64,000 nucleotides of DNA, from NCBI GenBank assembly GCA_002418895.1, contig DIFA01000009.1:1-64000 (forward strand). The letters run 5' to 3'. This document shows, one piece after another, positions 58,129-64,000 of the stretch. A program made the translations under genes and the position numbers. The notes below the pieces were generated by a model. The model did not search any database and was not told the origin of the DNA. It saw only the letters and a program-made list of their open reading frames with translations. The first letter of the stretch is position 1. Every line of letters starts with the position of its first letter. This stretch comes from Dehalococcoidia bacterium UBA5760. GTDB lineage: Bacteria > Chloroflexota > Dehalococcoidia > Dehalococcoidales > UBA5760.

Positions 58129-61005
58129 TTAGTCCTTTCGGGCATGCCGGCCCCTGGTCAGTATACGATTCAGCTCTTGCTTCAGCAGTTTGATATCAAA
58201 AGGCTTGGTGATATAAGGGATCTTATTCTCCTTGAGAAACTTGCTGGTGCCCGACCCGGCAACATCTCCGGTGATAATGACAACCCTCCTGGTTAAAGAG
58301 GGAGCCATCTCCTTGATGCGCTGATATAACTCGATACCACCCATATCAGGCATCTTGACATCCAGCAGGATAAGACTGTACCTCCGGCCCTTAATCATCT
58401 CAATAGCATCGCTGCTATTATCGACGGTTTCTACCTGGTGTCCTTCGGAGGTCAGAAGCCGGCTGAGGAATTCGAGAATGGTCGGCTCATCGTCCACTAT
58501 CAGTATTCTGGCCCCGGCTACCTTAACAGGTCCCCCGGTCGGCGTATCCGCCTCCTCTCTCTCTTCGACGACGACGGGCAGTTCCACGATAAAGGTAGCA
58601 CCTTTGCCCGGCTCGCTTTCAGCATATATCCTGCCCTGGTGCTCGGCAATAATACCATGGCAGAGGCTCAGGCCAAGGCCGGTCCCCTCACCGACCGGCT
58701 TGGTGGTAAAGAAGGGGTCGAATATCTTATCCATGTTCTCCCTGGCTATGCCGGGCCCGTCATCCCGGACGGATATCCGTATTATGTCAGCTATCCGCTC
58801 TGTTCTAACAGTGAAGTGACCCTTACCATGGGCCTTCTTCATCTCGGCTTCGCCGTTGACGATGATATTCATAAAGACCTGCTGGAGCTGACCGGCGTCA
58901 GCCATCGTCCGGGGCAGGTCAGAAGCAAGTACGGCATCGACCCTGATATTGCTCGTCTCCAGTGCGTAGGACCTCAAGGCCAGAGTATCCGCTACGATCT
59001 GGTTGATATCGGTATACGTCCGCTCCGGCTTGCGCTGGCGGGCAAAGGTGAGTAATCCCTTGACAATACCGGCCACCCGCTTCGAACCGTCATGAATAAC
59101 CTCCAGGTCTTTCCTGATGTCCTCGGGAATATCCTTGGTCATCATCAGCTCGGAAAACCCGATAACGCCGGTCAAGGGGTTGTTTATCTCGTGGGCAATG
59201 CCGGAGGCCATCTCGCCGATAGAAGCCAGACGGTCGGACAACTGTGCCTTCCGCTCCAGCTCCTTTTTCTCCAGTTCAGCCCGCCTGCGCTCGGTAACAT
59301 CCCGGAACACACCGATGGTCGATACGGTGCCATCGGCGTTGGACAAGGGAGCTGCGACAACGTCAAACTCCCTGTCCCCGACATTGACCGTGTGGTGTGA
59401 TACAGACTCATCGACATGATTATCCGGCCGGGCAACAGAATCCGAGGGATCCGCCCCTTTTCCAATAACAGCAGGGTATGATTCGATGATACCGACACCC
59501 AGATTCTTCACCGCAGCTATATTAGCAAACTCTACTCTATTGTCCATACTCTTGATGACAACACAGTCATCCATACCGTTCAGCCATGCCTCCAGATTCT
59601 TCCTGGCAATCAAGGCATCCCGGTATAGCCGTGAGTTCTCCAGGCCTACTGAAATCTGGCGGGATAAGGTGGAGAGTAAGCGTTTATCATCGAGGAAATA
59701 GGGCTGCTGGCTCAGCTTTTCCCCCAGAACAAGCAGACCGGTCAATTCACCCCTGTGGCCCTTGATCGGGACGTATAGCTCGGGATTCAGTCTGTCCAGA
59801 TTATGTTTTTCTGTCCGGGCAATGCTCTGCAGCTCCGGTACAACACCGAAATCTCTCGCGTTGACAATCTCTTCATGCGACTGGAACCACCGGATAAGGA
59901 TACTCCTCTCCCTTAATATAGTCCCGGATGGGGGATTGTCCAGTCCCACGCTGGATGCCATGACCAGTCCGCTGCCGTCCTCTGCGGCCAGCAGCAGGCT
60001 GGTATTACTGATATGCAACGCGCCGTTGATCAGCCTGACCAGGGTTGCGCCCAACTCTTTGAAGTTGGTTATATCCTGGGTCCTCCTGCTGAACTGCTCC
60101 AGCTCCTTAAGGTAATCATACCTGCCCCGGTAGAATACCCTATCCGCCCACCGCTGCGCCCGGCCATATAGCGGGTGAAGGGCAACAGCCATGGGAATTA
60201 TAACCAGGACATACTGCCACCAATGCTCGAAACGGGTGTGCAATACCTGGGTCAAGACGAAGACCACGGTAACATAAGGTATGGCCACAATAGAACTGAC
60301 CAGCAGGTAATAGGACCCCTTTCTGACGACAAAACGGATATCCAGCAGGTGGTATTTGACAATAGCTACCGTGCAGATGGTACAGAAGGTGATCCCGGAC
60401 CAGATTGCCACGGGGGGTAACGGAGAGAAACCGTCGATTAGTGCGCCTGCGATCAGGATTATGGTCGCTATTATTAGATATAATGAACGATTTCTTTCCT
60501 CAGCGGATAGAAATGCTTTATCGTATTTTACCAAGTTTATGATTCCCTGAACCGAAAGGAAAACAATAATGATGGCCAATACCAGCGCAATAGGGCCTGA
60601 TACCGGCGCGTAGCCATAATACTCCAGGGTCATTCGCTCTACGATCAGGTTACTCGGTCCGAGAATGGCTGCCAGTATCAGCATGGCATAGGCAAAGTAA
60701 AGAATACCTCTGTTACCCTTGTTGTTGGTGTAGCTAAGGGTGAAATGATAGAAGAAGGCGAAGATAGCGTAGGTGGTAACGAAGCTTGCTCTGTCCCAAG
60801 GAAGTGCCTGATGTACATCAGCGCTGGAACGCATACCAAAGATCAGAAAGCCGCCCATGGATACACTGGCCAACAGCAAGCAAAAAATCATTCTTGCAAA
60901 GCTCTTCTTAGCCTTGTTAAGTATCACCCCCAGCAGAACAAGCGCGGTGATAAAGACAATCAGCGGAGGCAGTAGATAAGAAGGGTTTACTAGCGGATTC
61001 ATCAT
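58129..61005 (-). CDS. membrane hybrid sensor histidine kinase (7TM-GAF-PAS-HisKA-HATPase-REC)
   Basis: 958 residues. About eight N-terminal membrane segments (residues ~1-285), a GAF domain (~300-465), a PAS domain (~475-590), HisKA with IGEMASGIAHEINNPLTGVI (phospho-acceptor His ~615), HATPase with VRDDGPGIARENM and GEGTGLGLSLCHGIIAEHQG, and a C-terminal receiver (RILIVDDEPTILEFLSRLL; LILLDVKMPDMGG with phospho-Asp). The His box HEINNPL is of the NtrB/HPK4 type. Its ATG overlaps the GH3 gene stop by 4 nt, so it is the last gene of a methyltransferase-GH3-kinase operon. Ligand unknown; no partner regulator adjoins. Confidence 0.93.
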   Translation of the reverse strand: MMNPLVNPSYLLPPLIVFITALVLLGVILNKAKKSFARMIFCLLLASVSMGGFLIFGMRSSADVHQALPWDRASFVTTYAIFAFFYHFTLSYTNNKGNRGILYFAYAMLILAAILGPSNLIVERMTLEYYGYAPVSGPIALVLAIIIVFLSVQGIINLVKYDKAFLSAEERNRSLYLIIATIILIAGALIDGFSPLPPVAIWSGITFCTICTVAIVKYHLLDIRFVVRKGSYYLLVSSIVAIPYVTVVFVLTQVLHTRFEHWWQYVLVIIPMAVALHPLYGRAQRWADRVFYRGRYDYLKELEQFSRRTQDITNFKELGATLVRLINGALHISNTSLLLAAEDGSGLVMASSVGLDNPPSGTILRERSILIRWFQSHEEIVNARDFGVVPELQSIARTEKHNLDRLNPELYVPIKGHRGELTGLLVLGEKLSQQPYFLDDKRLLSTLSRQISVGLENSRLYRDALIARKNLEAWLNGMDDCVVIKSMDNRVEFANIAAVKNLGVGIIESYPAVIGKGADPSDSVARPDNHVDESVSHHTVNVGDREFDVVAAPLSNADGTVSTIGVFRDVTERRRAELEKKELERKAQLSDRLASIGEMASGIAHEINNPLTGVIGFSELMMTKDIPEDIRKDLEVIHDGSKRVAGIVKGLLTFARQRKPERTYTDINQIVADTLALRSYALETSNIRVDAVLASDLPRTMADAGQLQQVFMNIIVNGEAEMKKAHGKGHFTVRTERIADIIRISVRDDGPGIARENMDKIFDPFFTTKPVGEGTGLGLSLCHGIIAEHQGRIYAESEPGKGATFIVELPVVVEEREEADTPTGGPVKVAGARILIVDDEPTILEFLSRLLTSEGHQVETVDNSSDAIEMIKGRRYSLILLDVKMPDMGGIELYQRIKEMAPSLTRRVVIITGDVAGSGTSKFLKENKIPYITKPFDIKLLKQELNRILTRGRHARKD

Positions 61006-62600
61006 TTGTCGGCCTTGCTTAATTGAAGTAGCTGTTCCACATCCGGCTTGGGCGGGTTAATGTGGCGCGGCTTCAGATGAGCTAAATCGAGTCCCTCCTT
61101 CCTTTTTTCAATCGTATATCTTTCGAAAGTACCGGGAGAGAGCATGGTTACTCTTATCGGCTGCAGGCCCAGGTATGACTCAATATCCCGGTAGTCCGGG
61201 TCGCCTGCTTTCAACCGCTCATGGATTATACCGGCAACCTCATTTGCCCCCCTTGCTTCTTTAAGTTCGATATAGATACGAACGAAGGTCTTACTGCCAT
61301 CATACTCCTTACAGGCTGACCAGTCGGTATATTTGATTCCGGTGCTGGAGATAGCCTGCCAGATTGTCTTTTCATCCAATTCAGATAGGCTAGCGAGGTT
61401 AATGGTTTCACCAACTCTGCGTTGAAAGGCCATCTGGGGGAGATTGACTCCGGTTTCATCATCCTTGAGGGCAGTGATTTTGATCAGGTCGTTCGTCCTG
61501 TATCTGAGAAGGGGCATACCATATAGCTGGGTAATAACCACCTCATATAATTTTCCCTCGACGACCTCGTTTAGCAGCACTGTATCGGGCTGGCAGTTAT
61601 GCTCTTTCTCACAACCTGCTTGCTCGGATTGCGGAATAAATTCCAGGAATACGCTATCCGGTATAAACGTCATCGTCTTCCTGTTCCATGCCTGCATGGC
61701 AATGAAACCGGCATCGCTGGATGAGTAGAATTGATACGGTTGATGCCCCCAGTAGTAAGCTATCTCGTCCTTATAGATTTCGCTGTCCATTCCGCTGGAG
61801 ATAATACCTTCTACCGGCCACAGGTCTTTTGGTAAAACGGGTCTTTGTCCCTTTTTGGCACGCAGACTGGCTCTCAATAAACGGGAGATTATTCTCGGAT
61901 TCAACATATAAGGGGACAGTTTAACTCCTCTGGCCTCTTTGGTGAATAACTCACCCATTTTTACCAGAATACTGCTTGTAGCAGCAGCAACATCTGCACC
62001 TTCTCGGAGTGCTATTTGCATCGCCCTCTGTACCCTCTCCTCAAAATCCAGTTTTTCTCCTTCTTCTATAGAGGGAATAATCTGACAGGAAATACGTTCT
62101 GCTAAAGAGTAGAGTAGCCAGCCCGAGGCGTATGGTCGTGGCGGTATTATGGAAAGAACGCGGAAACCCGGCTGGATATTTACTCGACCTTTGTCATCAG
62201 TTACGGAAAGAATAAAGCATCCTATCAAATTTCTGACAACCTTCTCCATGAATTCCGTACTATGAGGTATCCACTTGAAGTAACCTCCTCGACCTGAAGA
62301 GTGACACCACAAACATGGTTTTTCAGCGAGGGCATCCTCCTGCTTTTCACCCAGGTAGGACCTATAGTCTTCATAGCTGGTCAACGGTACGGTGCAGCGG
62401 AATTCCTGCACGCTGCCAGGTTTCCGGTCGCCCATAATCTTCCTACCCAGAGTACTATCGGCTATCCGCTCTATCTCATCCATAAGAAGCTCCCTCTGGA
62501 TATTCATGAAATCATCCATCGATAGGTCAAGGAAACCGCAGTACCTCTGCCATAACTTATCTTCGGTCATGTTCTTGAAATAATAGTCCTCAGGAAGCAT
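61002..62600 (-). CDS. GH3-family acyl-adenylate/amide synthetase
   Basis: 532 residues. LWCHSSGRGGYFKWIPHSTE is the GH3 ATP-binding motif 1, FYSSSDAGFIAMQ motif 2, LLRYRTNDLIKI motif 3, with the usual N-terminal FRCTVPLTSYEDYR block. GH3 enzymes of the ANL superfamily adenylate carboxylic acids and couple them to amino acids (known from plant auxin and jasmonate); bacterial members are poorly characterised. The methyltransferase ends directly before ATG 62600 and the histidine kinase overlaps the stop, so the three are co-translated. Confidence 0.85.
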   Translation of the reverse strand: MLPEDYYFKNMTEDKLWQRYCGFLDLSMDDFMNIQRELLMDEIERIADSTLGRKIMGDRKPGSVQEFRCTVPLTSYEDYRSYLGEKQEDALAEKPCLWCHSSGRGGYFKWIPHSTEFMEKVVRNLIGCFILSVTDDKGRVNIQPGFRVLSIIPPRPYASGWLLYSLAERISCQIIPSIEEGEKLDFEERVQRAMQIALREGADVAAATSSILVKMGELFTKEARGVKLSPYMLNPRIISRLLRASLRAKKGQRPVLPKDLWPVEGIISSGMDSEIYKDEIAYYWGHQPYQFYSSSDAGFIAMQAWNRKTMTFIPDSVFLEFIPQSEQAGCEKEHNCQPDTVLLNEVVEGKLYEVVITQLYGMPLLRYRTNDLIKITALKDDETGVNLPQMAFQRRVGETINLASLSELDEKTIWQAISSTGIKYTDWSACKEYDGSKTFVRIYIELKEARGANEVAGIIHERLKAGDPDYRDIESYLGLQPIRVTMLSPGTFERYTIEKRKEGLDLAHLKPRHINPPKPDVEQLLQLSKADK

Positions 62601-63347
62601 TCAATTTCCTCCTTCATTTGCTCTTTTACCGAAAGCTATCCGGTCTTGATAGCTGGAGTACTCCTCTATCTGAAAATCTCCGCCTGCCAGCCTGCCTATC
62701 ATTGCCTGCAGGTCGTGACCCGAGTAGAAGCTCCTTCCGGGGCGGGCAAGAAGGGGCAGGTAGACCAGCCCGGTCAGCATCTGGGCAACCAGACTCCAGA
62801 AGGCCCTGAAGGGATGCTTGCCCGAATCGAGGTTATCGCGGATAACATCCCGCAACAGGCTACGCCCCAATTTCTCCTCCCTGTCCGACGGATAGGTTAT
62901 CACGAATTTCCCGCCGTTCTTCAGTACCCGCATGATTTCCCGGGTCGCCTTTTCCTGGTCCCGATTATCGCCTACGAAGTCCATAACGTGAATGCATAGT
63001 ACCTTGTCGAAGCTTTCCGGAGCAAAATCCAGATTCCGTGCATCCATCAATCGCAGATCAATATTCTTACTCAGCTTCTCCGCTTTCCGGACTGCCCTTT
63101 TCAGTGCGGTTTTCGAGTAGTCTATACCGGTCAGTTCGACAGCCATATTTGCTCCCAGGATGCGGGGAATCTCGTTTCCGGTGCCAAGACCGACACAGAG
63201 TACCCGGTCGCCTTCTGCCAGCCCAAGCTCAGCTACACATCTGGCCTGCAGCTTTCGGAAGCGGCTCAGCCGTGCTGTGGTGAAATCGTAAACCACATTG
63301 TAGGCACAATCAAAATAGGCTCGAACCAGTCTCTCGGCAAATCTCAT
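62601..63347 (-). CDS. class I SAM-dependent methyltransferase
   Basis: 248 residues. DRVLCVGLGTGNEIPRILGA is motif I (G-x-G-x-G), LTGIDYSKTALKRA motif II acidic, and RLMDARNLDFAPESFDKVLC followed by VMRVLKNGGKFVIT-type motif (IMRVLKNGGKFVITYPS) complete the Rossmann methyltransferase; resembles UbiE/MenG and small-molecule methylases. First gene of the operon with GH3 and the hybrid kinase, with no gap to GH3. Substrate unknown; methylation of a GH3 substrate or product is a guess. Confidence 0.87.
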   Translation of the reverse strand: MRFAERLVRAYFDCAYNVVYDFTTARLSRFRKLQARCVAELGLAEGDRVLCVGLGTGNEIPRILGANMAVELTGIDYSKTALKRAVRKAEKLSKNIDLRLMDARNLDFAPESFDKVLCIHVMDFVGDNRDQEKATREIMRVLKNGGKFVITYPSDREEKLGRSLLRDVIRDNLDSGKHPFRAFWSLVAQMLTGLVYLPLLARPGRSFYSGHDLQAMIGRLAGGDFQIEEYSSYQDRIAFGKRANEGGN

Positions 63348-63628
63348 TTTATTTCCGCTATGGTATCAAATTCCCTTAATGGTACTGGCTAACACTTTTA
63401 AAACGGCCCGCCACCGTGCTCTCTCGGAACCTGTTCTACCCCCCCCCTGTCCACCGTCCGTACCGGATGCGTCTATAATTTATACCATATTCTCTGGCAA
63501 ATAGGCAGGTATTTTTCTAAATATTTTCTAAACGCTACGGCTAGGAAGCAAGAGAATGCATCCGTTCCCCTGCCCACCCACCGGTATTAGATTAAAGCTG
63601 TTACGGTTAACATCTATCATTGCCCTAT

Positions 63629-63656
63629 TTGCTCCGGCCCCGGCCTGTGCTATGAT
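63629..63656 (+). promoter_or_regulatory. promoter of leaderless ybeY
   Basis: TTGCTC (63629-63634), 16-nt spacer, extended -10 TGCTATGAT (TATGAT 63651-63656); ATG 63662 lies at the expected start site. The rest of the interval from 63348 holds no gene. Confidence 0.55.
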
Positions 63657-63661
63657 TACCG

Positions 63662-64000
63662 ATATGGAGATTGATATCCTGGTTGATGAGGGACTTGCCG
63701 GATGCCCGGATGCACCCTGGCTCAAGGAGGTAGCCGGTCGGGTCCTTGCTGCCCAGGGTATCGGCTCTCAAGCCGAGCTCGGGCTGTTTATTACCAGCCA
63801 GGAAAGGATACGGGAGCTAAACCGGAGCTATCTGGGTAAGGACAGGCCTACCGATGTGATAGCCTTCCATATGCTGTCCGGCGGAGAGGAGAGTAATTTC
63901 GTTCTGCCGCCTGACGGAGTGTTACACCTCGGTGAGGTCGTCATCTCCTACCCCCAGGCGGTAATACAGGCCGAGCAGCAGGGCCATTCCGTCGTGAGGG
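63662..64000 (+). CDS. ybeY: endoribonuclease YbeY (N-terminal part, cut by window edge)
   Basis: 113 codons to the window edge. MEIDILVDEGLAG, ITSQERIRELNRSYLGKDRP and TDVIAFHMLSGGEE followed by LHLGEVVISYPQAV are the UPF0054/YbeY pattern; the zinc motif H-x3-H-x5-H would follow beyond the edge. It matures 16S rRNA ends. No ribosome-binding site; the promoter geometry indicates a leaderless mRNA. Confidence 0.92.

Overview
The window looks like a chromosomal segment of an anaerobic, GC-moderate bacterium, most likely Chloroflexota of the Dehalococcoidia type. This is inferred from gene content: a split two-subunit transketolase, a GuaB3-type IMP dehydrogenase without CBS domains, an archaeal-type TreT, MetG without its C-terminal tRNA-binding domain, many tiny zinc-ribbon proteins, and several probably leaderless genes behind extended TGnTATAAT boxes. 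No rRNA or marker tree is available here, so the assignment is tentative.

Layout. 1-2871 is accessory DNA: the tail of an IS1595-family transposase, a small antisense ORF, an Ntn-hydrolase-fold protein, a tRNA-Asp with an altered elbow pair, a promoter/hairpin unit that looks like a ~95-nt RNA, and a frameshifted tyrosine integrase with a coupled small ORF, ending at tRNA-Leu(TAA). 3170-4211 is a three-gene membrane/secreted cluster. 4566-49219 is mostly core genome: transketolase, TreT, GuaB3, RsmI, MetG, polyprenyl synthase, MoaE, FtsH, DksA-like/LspA/RluD/GltX, a flavoprotein/DUF3795/radical-SAM run, PolA-MutM, a CDF transporter, a broken thioredoxin-CcdA-like gene, ThpR/ComF/HPF/Ogt/RadC, DnaE, TrxA, RmuC with two micro-ORFs, NadK, GNAT, NUDIX, HIT, pyruvate carboxylase B/OadA, FolK, QueD, an alpha/beta hydrolase and TspO.

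49251-54055 is a second accessory zone and the most interesting part. A winged-helix nucleotidyltransferase (MNT) gene with an inverted-repeat operator is followed by a HEPN toxin gene. The HEPN gene is split by a complete 2226-bp IS1595-family element with ~28-bp terminal inverted repeats and an 8-bp target duplication (AATGTTTC); removing the element and one duplication restores one HEPN frame. Besides the transposase, the element carries a small basic protein, a membrane-protein passenger gene and, behind a near-consensus promoter, about 480 nt that fold into at least nine local helices: a candidate large structured non-coding RNA inside an insertion sequence. Next to it a 1.4-kb islet with a frameshifted DUF4238 gene sits in the initiator tRNA gene, bounded by a 41-bp perfect direct repeat.

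54123-64000 returns to core genes: Rho, transaldolase-like aldolase, CTP synthase, then a methyltransferase-GH3-hybrid histidine kinase operon, and the start of YbeY. Genes are tightly packed; four convergent pairs share their stop codons in a 4-nt overlap.
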